From NCBI GenBank assembly GCA_031424095.1, contig JANPGU010000241.1, positions 1 through 12,388 of the forward strand: a stretch of DNA of 12,388 nucleotides. Direction: 5' to 3'. Source of the DNA: ZC4RG30 sp031424095. GTDB taxonomy: Bacteria > Pseudomonadota > Gammaproteobacteria > Steroidobacterales > Steroidobacteraceae. Below the pieces are notes generated by a model, which was given only the letters and a program-made list of their open reading frames with translations, was not told the origin of the DNA and made no database searches. Both the position numbers and the translations under genes were made by a program. Shown in pieces: positions 1-6,656 of the stretch; position 1 is the stretch's first letter; every line of letters begins with the position of its first letter.

Positions 1-239
1 GTACGGGTGTCGGTGCTGATCAGGGGTCATTGATACGTTCATGTTTCTTTCACTGCCGCAATGCTGCGGCGGCACAGCGCTGGTTCGCAGCAGGGCACGA
101 TGGCGACCAGACTTGTCGCACGGAGCTGGCCGGGAAGCGGAATTCGTTTTCGCTCCCCAGCAATCACTTCCGGTTGACGAAGCGGCCTCTTGACGCGTGC
201 ACGCTTGCTCTGTTGGCAGAGCGGTAGTAGCGTCATGGC
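1..239. other. Left-edge non-coding stretch upstream of the peroxidase gene
   Basis: I see no convincing gene here. The short open frames on both strands lack ribosome sites and recognisable protein sequence. Two TTGACG hexamers (174-179 and 190-195) resemble sigma-70 -35 boxes, but neither has a good -10 box at normal spacing (the second has TTGGCA at 213-218), so a promoter is possible but not shown. A short hairpin, GCTCT/AGAGC with a 6-base loop (207-222), lies 17 bases before the peroxidase start. A second, GCCGC/GCGGC, lies at 55-70. Confidence 0.4.
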
Positions 240-1418
240 ATGAAAATCCCGACAACATGGCTGCTGATACTGGCATTGAGCGCAGCGGTGTTGCAGCCAG
301 GTGCGGTGCGCAGCCAGGCGACCGTAGTGAGGAACTCATTGCATCCCGTGGCGCCGCCGGACAATCCAGTCACGACCGCCAAAGTCGCCCTGGGCCGATT
401 GCTGTTCTGGGATCCGATCCTGTCAGGCGGCAAGGACGTGGCCTGCGCCACCTGTCATCACCCTGATTTCGGCTATTCGGACGGACTGCGCCTGTCGATT
501 GGTGTCAATGGCGTCGGCCTCGGCGATCGAAGGACATTTGTGGCTGGCGCTCCAGAACATTTCGCAAAGCGCAACAGCCAGACTGTGCTCAACACTGCAC
601 TCAATGGGTGGCGTGAATCCGGCCCGCCTGCCGCATCGGCAGCACCGATGTTCTGGGATCTGCGGGTGTCCGGCCTGGAACGGCAGTCGCTTGAACCGAT
701 CAAGTCCACTGAAGAGATGCGCGGTGGAGCCTACACTGAGACAGCGGCCATCGATGCCGTGGTGGCGCGGCTGCGTGCCGTCCCCGCCTACGCGACCCTG
801 TTCGACACTGCCTTCGGTGGAGGCAAGGGGGCTGTGAGTGCGCCCAATCTCGCACGGGCACTGGCAACTTTTGAGCGCACATTGGTAGCCGTCAATTCGC
901 CCTACGATCGCTACCTGCGCGGCGACCGGACTGCCATGTCGGCAATGCAGATTGCGGGCATGGAAGCGTTCGAACGCACTGGCTGCTCTGGCTGCCACAG
1001 CGGACCGATGTTCTCCGACTACCGCGCACATGTAATGGGCGCGCCGGACAATCGTGCTGCGCCAGTTCCAGATGGCGGCGTAAACGACACGCGCGCGTTC
1101 AGGACGCCCTCGCTGCGCAATCTTGCGTCCACAGGGCCCTACATGCACAGCGGCGCGTTTGCCTCACTGGATGACGTACTGCGATTCTACAACCGGGCCA
1201 GTCGCGGCCAGGACCGCGGTCGGGGTCGCAACAACGATTCGCGGAATGTCTCCGACAGGCTTTCGCAAACAGATCCATTGCTGCGCGACCTGCGGGGAGT
1301 TCGCCGTAATGGCGAGGAGCTCAAGGCGTTCCTGCTGGCTCTCAACGATGACAGCTTCGACCGAATGATTCCGGAGCGCGTGCCCAGCGGGCTGCGTCCC
1401 GGTGGGCGCATCGACTAG
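240..1418 (+). CDS. Exported di-heme cytochrome c peroxidase (CcpA/MauG family)
   Basis: Probable periplasmic di-heme c-type peroxidase; family members reduce hydrogen peroxide with electrons from small c-type donors, or oxidise protein or organic substrates (MauG branch). The 392-residue product begins with a Sec leader (hydrophobic core about residues 5-20, likely cut near residue 26). Two heme-attachment motifs are present, CATCH at 69-73 and CSGCH at 249-253, with the spacing expected of the two-domain family. Other family signatures are FWD plus LERQSLEPI at about 138-153, FERTLVAVNSPYDRYLRGD at 211-229, and TPSLRNLASTGPYMHSG at 289-305. The last may supply the distal ligand of the second heme (Met302 is a candidate). 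Length fits the family. The ATG at 240 has no strong ribosome site but directly precedes the leader. The arginine-rich stretch around 322-337 is unusual. Peroxidase versus MauG-like oxidase cannot be settled; no partner gene is adjacent. Confidence 0.9.
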   Translation: MKIPTTWLLILALSAAVLQPGAVRSQATVVRNSLHPVAPPDNPVTTAKVALGRLLFWDPILSGGKDVACATCHHPDFGYSDGLRLSIGVNGVGLGDRRTFVAGAPEHFAKRNSQTVLNTALNGWRESGPPAASAAPMFWDLRVSGLERQSLEPIKSTEEMRGGAYTETAAIDAVVARLRAVPAYATLFDTAFGGGKGAVSAPNLARALATFERTLVAVNSPYDRYLRGDRTAMSAMQIAGMEAFERTGCSGCHSGPMFSDYRAHVMGAPDNRAAPVPDGGVNDTRAFRTPSLRNLASTGPYMHSGAFASLDDVLRFYNRASRGQDRGRGRNNDSRNVSDRLSQTDPLLRDLRGVRRNGEELKAFLLALNDDSFDRMIPERVPSGLRPGGRID

Positions 1419-1484
1419 GGCCTGTCAACAGTACGCGATATCTTTGGCTGGACTTCTGCGTCCCGTCACTGTTTCGGTGAGCTG

Positions 1485-1516
1485 CATGGTAGTCGCAAGG
1501 ATCCATGACTACCATG
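1485..1516. terminator. Perfect 10-bp hairpin between convergent genes
   Basis: CATGGTAGTC (1485-1494) and GACTACCATG (1507-1516) form a perfect 10-bp stem around a 12-base loop containing GGATCC. It lies between the peroxidase stop (1418) and the stop of the minus-strand decarboxylase-like gene (1521), where a bidirectional terminator is expected. Neither strand has a T-run after the stem, so it is not a canonical intrinsic terminator; it could instead stabilise the 3' ends of both mRNAs or be a protein site. Confidence 0.45.
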
Positions 1517-1520
1517 GCGC

Positions 1521-2495
1521 TCACGCACGCTCGGGGTCGACGAAAAGCTCCGTGGCCTGCATCGCCCGCGGCGTCATGCCCTGCTTGAACGCTGCGCTGG
1601 CCAACGCCTCGATCGTCTTGATGTTCGCTTCCATGCCATAGGGCAGCACATCGCGACCGACTATCTTCTGGTAGGCCGCGTACTTCTTGTCAGAGACTGT
1701 CTTCGCAACGGCCGGGTCGAACTTTGCCAGCCATTCGTTCTTGGCCTGAGAAAATGCCGTGAAGAGCGACGCAGCTACCCACGGATGCTCTTTCAGCACC
1801 GAGTCCTTGACCACGATGGTGCCGTGCATCGGGTAAATGCCCGTGCGGCGATACCAGTCCGCCTCCAGCTCTGCGGCATTCGGGAACAAATCGGGGTAGT
1901 GGGCCTCGACCGTCTTCCAGCCGCCGGTGGGCGCCCCGGTGCGGCCGACGCCGGCATTGCCGTGGAATCCCGCCTGCAACTCGCCATCGGCCATCATTTC
2001 CGATAGCGATCGACCAGGCTGCGTGTGCAGGACATAGGGCGGCAACTTCATTTCCTGCACGTGTTCTTCATCGTCGACGTGCCACGTGACCTTGGAGATA
2101 TCCACGCCAAATTCGTCGCTCAGCACGGCGCGCGTCCACGCGCCCGTGGTCACGGACCAGGCACGCACGCCGACATTCTTGCCTTCCAGGTCTTTGGGAT
2201 GCGTGATGTTCGCGTCCGGCCGCACCAGCAGGCCTGAATGATGGAAGCGACGCAGAACAAAGATCGGCAGCGCCGAGAACGGGGCGCCATGCGCCTTGGC
2301 TATGATGTAGGTGGTCGGAGCCAGTTCGCAGACGTCGAACTCGACATCGCGGACCATGCGACGAAAAGCCGCGATCTGCGGCTCGACCGTGACGATTTCC
2401 GCTTGCACGCCCTCGATCGGAATCGACCCATTCCTCACTGCACTGGTGTGCGGGAGCTCTGCCACGGCGATCTTCAGATGCAGTTTTCCGGCCAA
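1521..2495 (-). CDS. 4,5-dihydroxyphthalate decarboxylase-like protein (NMT1/periplasmic-binding fold)
   Basis: A 324-residue protein resembling 4,5-dihydroxyphthalate decarboxylases, which remove one carboxylate from 4,5-dihydroxyphthalate to give protocatechuate, and related NMT1/THI5-like solute-binding folds. Family-like features are the early beta-strand segment KLHLKIAVAELPHTSAV (4-20), FDVCELAPTTYI (53-64), LEGKNVGVRAW (103-113), the acidic WHVDDEEHVQEM (138-149) and YRRTGIYPMHGTIVVKD (215-231). There is no Sec or Tat leader, which argues for a cytoplasmic enzyme rather than a transporter binding protein, and no permease or ATPase gene is next to it. The start is TTG at 2495, chosen because an in-frame TGA lies just upstream and GAGGAG sits 9 bases before it. 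Divergent from the aldolase at 2871. The fold is reasonably sure; the exact substrate is not, since this family includes many untested relatives. Confidence 0.68.
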   Translation of the reverse strand: MAGKLHLKIAVAELPHTSAVRNGSIPIEGVQAEIVTVEPQIAAFRRMVRDVEFDVCELAPTTYIIAKAHGAPFSALPIFVLRRFHHSGLLVRPDANITHPKDLEGKNVGVRAWSVTTGAWTRAVLSDEFGVDISKVTWHVDDEEHVQEMKLPPYVLHTQPGRSLSEMMADGELQAGFHGNAGVGRTGAPTGGWKTVEAHYPDLFPNAAELEADWYRRTGIYPMHGTIVVKDSVLKEHPWVAASLFTAFSQAKNEWLAKFDPAVAKTVSDKKYAAYQKIVGRDVLPYGMEANIKTIEALASAAFKQGMTPRAMQATELFVDPERA

Positions 2496-2504
2496 GACTG
2501 GTCA

Positions 2505-2510
2505 CTCCTC
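2505..2510 (-). promoter_or_regulatory. Ribosome binding site GAGGAG fixing a TTG start
   Basis: On the minus strand GAGGAG ends 9 bases before the TTG at 2495-2493. No ATG or GTG is available in frame between the upstream stop codon and this TTG, so the site supports the rare start. Confidence 0.6.
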
Positions 2511-2639
2511 CTCACAAGTCGTACCCCTACAATGCCTTTGGTCGGCCAGAGCCAGACAATCCAAAACCAGCGGTAAGGTATTGTTTCTCGGTCGCCGCCT
2601 TGCGGTCTGCAACGCAAGTCTTATGGGGCTGCCGCAGAA

Positions 2640-2846
2640 TCAATGCCTGTTGCCGGACGCATCTGTATCATCGCAACGATCTGGCTGATGCGCGAAAGGC
2701 TTTTGGACCTGCACATTGACGACACCGGGAGACACTTCGACGGCCAAGCCAATCTCTCGGTCCATGATCGACATGGCATCCTCAAGGGTAATGCGCGCCG
2801 TGTCTGTCCGCGCCACGATGCGCTGCTTCTGAACCGCGGTCACTGA
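2640..2846 (-). pseudogene. Possible gene remnant or small ORF, minus strand (unrecognised)
   Basis: An open minus-strand frame ends at TGA 2642-2640 and reads protein-like across about 2700-2846, for example ARITLEDAMSIMDREIGLA followed by VEVSPGVVNVQVQKPF. In the 49 codons read leftward from 2846, 35 begin with a purine, as expected of real coding sequence; the opposite-strand frame in the same phase lacks this bias. After ...QKPFA the frame becomes less convincing, while a neighbouring frame reads RISQIVAMIQMRPATGI before TAA, as if a frameshift had occurred. An internal ATG with GAGGA four bases upstream could start a peptide of about 44 residues. I do not recognise the sequence. The upstream part of the frame is only the shadow of the aldolase gene, so no full-length gene survives here. 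It may be the truncated 3' end of a gene once upstream of the decarboxylase-like gene, or chance in GC-rich DNA. Confidence 0.25.
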
Positions 2847-2859
2847 TTGAGCAATCGAC

Positions 2860-2864
2860 AAGGA
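2860..2864 (+). promoter_or_regulatory. Ribosome binding site AAGGA fixing a GTG start
   Basis: AAGGA lies 6 bases before GTG at 2871. This favours GTG 2871 over the in-frame TTG at 2847, which has no comparable site and directly follows a TGA. The choice removes 8 residues and starts the protein at the usual distance from the conserved RLN segment. Confidence 0.7.
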
Positions 2865-2870
2865 ATATCC

Positions 2871-3734
2871 GTGGTAGCAACATCGCGTTTGAATGGCGTC
2901 ATCGCTGCCTGGGAGCAGGGTCGCCCAGCGTTTTCCGCATTCGTCAAGCCTGATTGGCAGTCCGCTCAGGAGTTTAGCGTTGCCCCTTATGATGCAGCCA
3001 TCTTCGAGATGGAACATAACCCGTGGGACGCAATGGAGCTGCAGCACTCGATGCAGTACCTGCTCAACCGCAAGCAGATCCATGCGATGGGCTCGTTGGC
3101 GCCAAAAGTGACGCCGCTGGTGCGAATTCCGCCGAATGGCGGAGAGATGAACCAATACTTCGCAAAGCAGGCACTGGATCGCGGTGCTTATGGAATCGTG
3201 TGGCCACACATAAGCAATGCGGAGCAGGCGTACAACGCGGTGGCATCCTGTCGTTATCCGCGTCCGAAGGACGCGCCGAATTTCCAACCGGAGGGTGCCC
3301 GCGGTGATGCGCCCAATGCGGCGGCCAGGTACTGGGGTCTGGACTTGCCGGAGTATTACGCTCGCGCTGATGTTTGGCCGTTGAATCCGCACGGCGAGCT
3401 GCTGGTGTTCCTGATGATCGAGGATGTGCAGGGCGTGGCGAATCTGGACGAAATCCTGCGCACGGTGCCGGGAATTGGCTGCATTCTGATCGGCGAGGGT
3501 GATCTGAGCCAGGAGCTGGGGGTTTCGCGCCAGTACGAGCATCCACTCGTGGTCGAGGCCATGGAGCAGATTGTCCAGACCTGTCACAAGCATGGGGTTC
3601 GCGTGGGCCATCCCCACGTGAGCGGGAAGAATGTCGATGCCGTGCTGGCTGCGGGCTACCAGTTCGTGATGTCGGCGCCGGTCAGGAGTTTCACGACCGT
3701 CGAGAAGGCGCGAGCGTTATACGGCGTGAAGTGA
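2871..3734 (+). CDS. HpcH/HpaI-family class II aldolase
   Basis: A 287-residue cytoplasmic TIM-barrel enzyme of the HpcH/HpaI aldolase / citrate lyase beta family, which cleaves 4-hydroxy-2-oxo acids to pyruvate (or a related oxo acid) and an aldehyde or oxo acid using a divalent metal. Expected active-site elements are present: the base-region histidine in EMEHNP (His49), the substrate-binding arginine in LVRIPPNGG (Arg85), and metal-ligand acids in LMIEDVQG (Glu184) and GEGDLSQELG (Asp211). The C-terminal VRVGHPHV and AGYQFVMSAPVRSF are typical of the last barrel strands. The segment at about 130-165 (RPKDAPNFQ... to RYWGLDLPEYY) resembles the loop insert of longer members. No leader. Start GTG, chosen from its ribosome site. 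The neighbouring decarboxylase-like gene suggests an aromatic ring-fission product as substrate, but this is inference; other oxo acids, including sugar-derived ones, are equally allowed by the family. Confidence 0.85.
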   Translation: MVATSRLNGVIAAWEQGRPAFSAFVKPDWQSAQEFSVAPYDAAIFEMEHNPWDAMELQHSMQYLLNRKQIHAMGSLAPKVTPLVRIPPNGGEMNQYFAKQALDRGAYGIVWPHISNAEQAYNAVASCRYPRPKDAPNFQPEGARGDAPNAAARYWGLDLPEYYARADVWPLNPHGELLVFLMIEDVQGVANLDEILRTVPGIGCILIGEGDLSQELGVSRQYEHPLVVEAMEQIVQTCHKHGVRVGHPHVSGKNVDAVLAAGYQFVMSAPVRSFTTVEKARALYGVK

Positions 3735-4047
3735 AAGGGTAATGCGCATGCCAAGTCGAACTTGCCTGCTGACGCGCTGCCGGCCCGCATGCAGGGTCGA
3801 ACTGCTTTTGATCTGCAGGGTGTTGACGGCAGTAGTGAGTTTGCACGGCAGTCGAGGGAGTCGAAGTTGTCCGTGCTCTTACCAAACCGGTGAGCCCTGA
3901 CCAATCAGGGCCAAGGCTCAGCATGGCCAATTCCGTGCCGGTGAGGCACTTGGCGTCCTTCTTCGCGACCGCGGGCTCACCCGCTTGATCAGTGCGGAAG
4001 GGCGTAGTGGTTGCTAGAAAATCGATGTTTACAAGGAGTCTGGAACT
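3735..4047. other. 313-base intergenic leader upstream of the barrel/tannase pair
   Basis: No gene is supported here. It contains a perfect GCCCTGA/TCAGGGC hairpin (3894-3911), overlapped by a wider TGAGCC/GGCTCA inverted pair (3891-3896 and 3915-3920), and a small GCGGG/CCCGC hairpin (3971-3984). A TTGACG at 3823-3828 lacks a matching -10 box. The strong ribosome site AAGGAG (4033-4038) belongs to the next gene. The minus-strand frame through this stretch is open but continues as the antisense of the barrel gene and shows no recognisable family. Confidence 0.45.
3894..3911. terminator. Perfect 7-bp hairpin after the aldolase gene
   Basis: GCCCTGA and TCAGGGC pair around a 4-base CCAA loop, about 160 bases beyond the aldolase stop. 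There is no T-run after it on either strand, so intrinsic termination is doubtful. The overlapping TGAGCC/GGCTCA pair would compete with it, so a switch between two stems in the leader of the next operon is also possible. Confidence 0.3.
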
Positions 4048-4809
4048 ATGCGTTGGATTGCAGCTGTTTGCCTTTGTGTGCTCGCCGTATGCTGGACTCA
4101 TCCGGCGCATGCACAGGCGGACGAGATACAGGTCTACGACGGCGGCCTGGCCGAACCCGGCAAGTTCAACCTGACCTGGCACAACAACTACACTTTCAGC
4201 GGCTCTAAGACCGCGCCAACGCCCGGCGGCATACCGGTCAATCATTCCCTCAATGGCGTCACGGAATGGGCCTACGGGGTCAACTCCTGGCTTGAACTGG
4301 GGCTGTACCTGCCGCTGTACACGGTGGGCCACGGTGACGCCGTCTTCAACGGCTACAAGCTGCGCGCGCTGGTGGCCACGCCAGATGCCGCGCATCAGCG
4401 CTTCTTCTATGGCCTGGGCTTTGAGCTGAGCCAGAATGAGAAGCGCTGGGACGGGCACCAGACCACTTCCGAATTCCGTCCCATCGTCGGCTGGCACCTG
4501 GGTAAATGGGACGTGATTTTCAATCCCATCATCGACACCGCGTACGACGGCTTCTCGAAGCTGGTGTTCGCGCCCTCCACCCGCGTTGCCTACAACTACT
4601 CCGAACGTTTCGCCTTCGCGCTGGAGGAATACGCCGACTTCGGCGAGATCGGCAACTTCGCGCACGGAAGCGATCAATCACACCAGATATTCGCTGTGGT
4701 CGACTATGCCGGCAGCAAGTTCGAGATACAGGGAGGTATCGGCTTCGGCCTGACCCGCGCCGCCGACGATCTGGTCGGCAAACTGATCGTCGCCAGGGAT
4801 TTGAACTAG
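4048..4809 (+). CDS. Exported protein, predicted outer-membrane beta-barrel (function unknown)
   Basis: A 253-residue protein with a clear Sec leader (hydrophobic core about 4-16, cut after AHA at 20-22, mature QADEIQV). The mature part has no hydrophobic helix; it shows alternating aromatic and polar residues in short strand-like segments, such as GKFNLTWHNNYTFSG, NSWLELGLYLPLY, QRFFYGLGFELS, GKWDVIFNPIID, RVAYNYSERFAFALEEY and FEIQGGIGFGL, as in small outer-membrane barrels. The final strand is followed by KLIVARDLN and lacks the classic terminal Phe, which weakens the barrel call slightly. Start ATG has AAGGAG 9 bases upstream, one of the best ribosome sites in the window. It lies 68 bases before the tannase-like gene on the same strand with no hairpin between, so the two are probably co-transcribed. 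It may admit the esterase's substrate or product; relation to aromatic-compound porins (MetA-pathway phenol degradation type) is a guess. Confidence 0.72.
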   Translation: MRWIAAVCLCVLAVCWTHPAHAQADEIQVYDGGLAEPGKFNLTWHNNYTFSGSKTAPTPGGIPVNHSLNGVTEWAYGVNSWLELGLYLPLYTVGHGDAVFNGYKLRALVATPDAAHQRFFYGLGFELSQNEKRWDGHQTTSEFRPIVGWHLGKWDVIFNPIIDTAYDGFSKLVFAPSTRVAYNYSERFAFALEEYADFGEIGNFAHGSDQSHQIFAVVDYAGSKFEIQGGIGFGLTRAADDLVGKLIVARDLN

Positions 4810-4861
4810 AAACTTACATGCCGCTCGTCGGAAACACGGGCCAGGCGCGCCGCCAAACAAA

Positions 4862-4868
4862 GAAGGGA
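4862..4868 (+). promoter_or_regulatory. Ribosome binding site GAAGGGA fixing the tannase-like start
   Basis: GAAGGGA lies 9 bases before ATG 4878, immediately ahead of a Sec-leader-like sequence. The frame is open much further upstream, but that part overlaps the barrel gene and reads as arginine-rich antisense-like sequence, so ATG 4878 is preferred over 4818 and 4506. Confidence 0.65.
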
Positions 4869-4877
4869 ATCCTGTAC

Positions 4878-6656
4878 ATGCACTTGCTACAACTGCAGGT
4901 CGCAGGTATTTGCCGGATCGCTCGTGACGTGAGCGCAGCCTTTCTGTTGGCGCTCGCGTTCTCTCCAGTCCATGCGAGCAGTGATGGCGGTACGCTCCAG
5001 TTCGACGCCGCACGTTTCACGCGTGTGAATGTAACGGTAGACGGTGAGCCGGTGGTGCTGCGCGTATACAGTGAAATCTGTTACGTCGGGAAGCCCGTGA
5101 AGATGGCAGCTGTGCAAGTGGGTCTGAGCGGCGCGCAAACGCAGCTCGCCAATCCCGCCTGTGGTTACCAGAGTATGAATGTCGTCGTGCCGGAAGCGAT
5201 GGCCGACAATCCACAAACGGCCATTTATTTCGTCGTCGGTAACAGCGGCTGGATGGCGAGCTATATTCGAGCCAGCATCAGCGACGGGGCCAGCTACAAC
5301 AGCGCCAGCAGCAATGTCGGCGCGGCGTTGAAAGCGGGCTTTGTGGTCGTCGAGGTCGCTTCGCGCAGCCGTGGACTGGTTGCTGCGGACGGATCATTCC
5401 CCGGCAAGGCTCCGGCAGTGGTGGTGGATGCAAAGGCAGCGGTTCGCTACTTGCGGCTGAATGACGCTGTGATGCCAGGCACTGCCGAGCGCATTGTCGT
5501 AAACGGCACCAGCGGTGGCGGTGGGATGTCCGCAATTCTCGGCGCCTCAGGCAACAGCAGCGACTTTTTTCCCTATCTCGCGGAGATTGGCGCAGCGGGC
5601 ATCGATGCGCGCGGCCGCAGCACGATTCGTGACGATGTGTTTGCGATCAACGCCTACTGCCCGATCACCGACCTTGGCAATGCCGACCTGGCGTATGAGT
5701 GGCTGTTCAATACGCTCGGCACGCGCAAGACCGTGAACAGTAATCCCGATCCGCATGGCAGTGCCGAAATAGCGGCGAAATTCCCGGCTTATGAAAAGAG
5801 TCTGAAACTGACGAACTACGCTGGCAAGTCGCTGACAGCAGATAACATGCTGGCGCAAGTGCAACACGAAGTGACGCGAGCGGCGGAAGCTTTCATGAAC
5901 GCGGCACCAGGCAACACTATCCCAGGACTTGGTGAGGCAATGACCTTCGCCGCACGCGTCGGTGGTGCTGCGCGAGGTGCGGGAAGTGCAGCCGCTGGCG
6001 TTGGTGGCTTGCCAACAGGTGGTGCCCAAGGTGGGACGCCGGTTGCGCTTGCAGCCGCACAGTCGCAGAGCTTCATCAACGACTGGCTCGACGTCGACAA
6101 CGCCAACAGGAAGGTGCTGTCGATTGATATGGAGAAGTATCTGAAATTCCTGGCCACGCAGGCCACCCTGAAACCTGTCCCTGCTTTTGATTCGACCGGC
6201 GTTAGCACTTACACCGGCAACATGGGCGAGTCGAACCTGTTTGGTGCCAGTAACCAGAAGTACTCCAATTACACTGAATTCACTTGGAACCACAACGATA
6301 CCCAGGGCGATGGTGTCGGTCAGGATGACACCGGTATGAGTTGGAGCAAGTTCGTCGCGAGCCCGAAGACAATGGTGGATGATCAGGTCAAGCATATCGA
6401 CCCAATGAGGTACATCGGCACGGCAGCCGATACGGCGCCCTACTGGTACGTGCGCCACGGCACGCGTGATCGCGATACCGCCTTCATCGTGTCGATAAAT
6501 TTGAGTCGTGCCCTTGCGGCGGACAAGAACGTCAAGAATGTGAACTATCGCCTTGCCTGGAACCAGCCGCACGCGGGCAACTATGATGTGCCGGAAGCCA
6601 TGCAATGGATTGCCAGGATACTGGTGGAGGCGGGTCCGGTAGCGGAGCGGCGCTGA
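4878..6656 (+). CDS. Exported tannase-like (subtype B) alpha/beta hydrolase
   Basis: A 592-residue exported serine hydrolase resembling subtype B bacterial tannases, which hydrolyse gallate esters, and their feruloyl esterase-like relatives. A leader spans about 1-33 (cut after VHA). The nucleophile is Ser212 in GTSGGGGMS, followed by the family-like segment FFPYLAEIGAAGID (230-243) and DDVFAINAYCPITDLGNADLAYEWLF (252-277). The acid is Asp531 or Asp533 in YVRHGTRDRDTAF (524-536), and the histidine is His565 in NQPHAGNYD. The lid region between nucleophile and acid is long and contains an Ala/Gly-rich linker at about 357-395, followed by QSFINDWLDVD; the linker is unusual. Cysteines at 68, 95, 261 could form disulfides after export. 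Downstream of the predicted barrel gene and probably in its operon; convergent with the dienelactone hydrolase-family gene. The substrate is uncertain: gallate ester, hydroxycinnamate ester or another phenolic ester. Confidence 0.82.
   Translation: MHLLQLQVAGICRIARDVSAAFLLALAFSPVHASSDGGTLQFDAARFTRVNVTVDGEPVVLRVYSEICYVGKPVKMAAVQVGLSGAQTQLANPACGYQSMNVVVPEAMADNPQTAIYFVVGNSGWMASYIRASISDGASYNSASSNVGAALKAGFVVVEVASRSRGLVAADGSFPGKAPAVVVDAKAAVRYLRLNDAVMPGTAERIVVNGTSGGGGMSAILGASGNSSDFFPYLAEIGAAGIDARGRSTIRDDVFAINAYCPITDLGNADLAYEWLFNTLGTRKTVNSNPDPHGSAEIAAKFPAYEKSLKLTNYAGKSLTADNMLAQVQHEVTRAAEAFMNAAPGNTIPGLGEAMTFAARVGGAARGAGSAAAGVGGLPTGGAQGGTPVALAAAQSQSFINDWLDVDNANRKVLSIDMEKYLKFLATQATLKPVPAFDSTGVSTYTGNMGESNLFGASNQKYSNYTEFTWNHNDTQGDGVGQDDTGMSWSKFVASPKTMVDDQVKHIDPMRYIGTAADTAPYWYVRHGTRDRDTAFIVSINLSRALAADKNVKNVNYRLAWNQPHAGNYDVPEAMQWIARILVEAGPVAERR

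Larger units (their letters stand above)
2496..2870. other. 375-base divergent intergenic region
   Basis: This holds the 5' signals of two divergent genes: the ribosome sites at 2505-2510 (minus) and 2860-2864 (plus). I could not pick a convincing sigma-70 promoter for either. The part from about 2640 to 2846 looks coding on the minus strand and is listed separately. No repeat or terminator-like hairpin stands out. Confidence 0.5.

Noticed and set aside
207..224. tRNA D-arm-like sequence GCTC-TGTTGG-CAGAGC upstream of the peroxidase gene
   Set aside because: No T-arm (GTTCRA-like) or matching acceptor stem follows within tRNA length, and the peroxidase coding region begins 16 bases later.
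423..1148. Long minus-strand open frame opposite the peroxidase gene
   Set aside because: It is antisense to a protein with clear heme motifs; its own translation is Arg/His/Cys-rich with no recognisable family and no ribosome site.
2640..3617. 325-codon minus-strand open frame opposite the aldolase gene
   Set aside because: Most of it mirrors the aldolase coding sequence. Only the last part, beyond the aldolase start, looks coding-like and is reported separately.
3691..4677. 328-codon minus-strand open frame across the barrel gene and its leader
   Set aside because: It is antisense to a protein with a clear signal peptide and strong ribosome site; no family motif is seen, including in the non-overlapping part.
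4506..4877. N-terminal extension of the tannase-like frame by 124 codons
   Set aside because: This part overlaps the barrel gene, is arginine-rich and shadow-like, and lies before a good ribosome site and leader at ATG 4878.
5547..6605. 352-codon minus-strand open frame opposite the tannase-like gene
   Set aside because: Opposite a recognised hydrolase; composition is typical of an antisense frame in GC-rich DNA.
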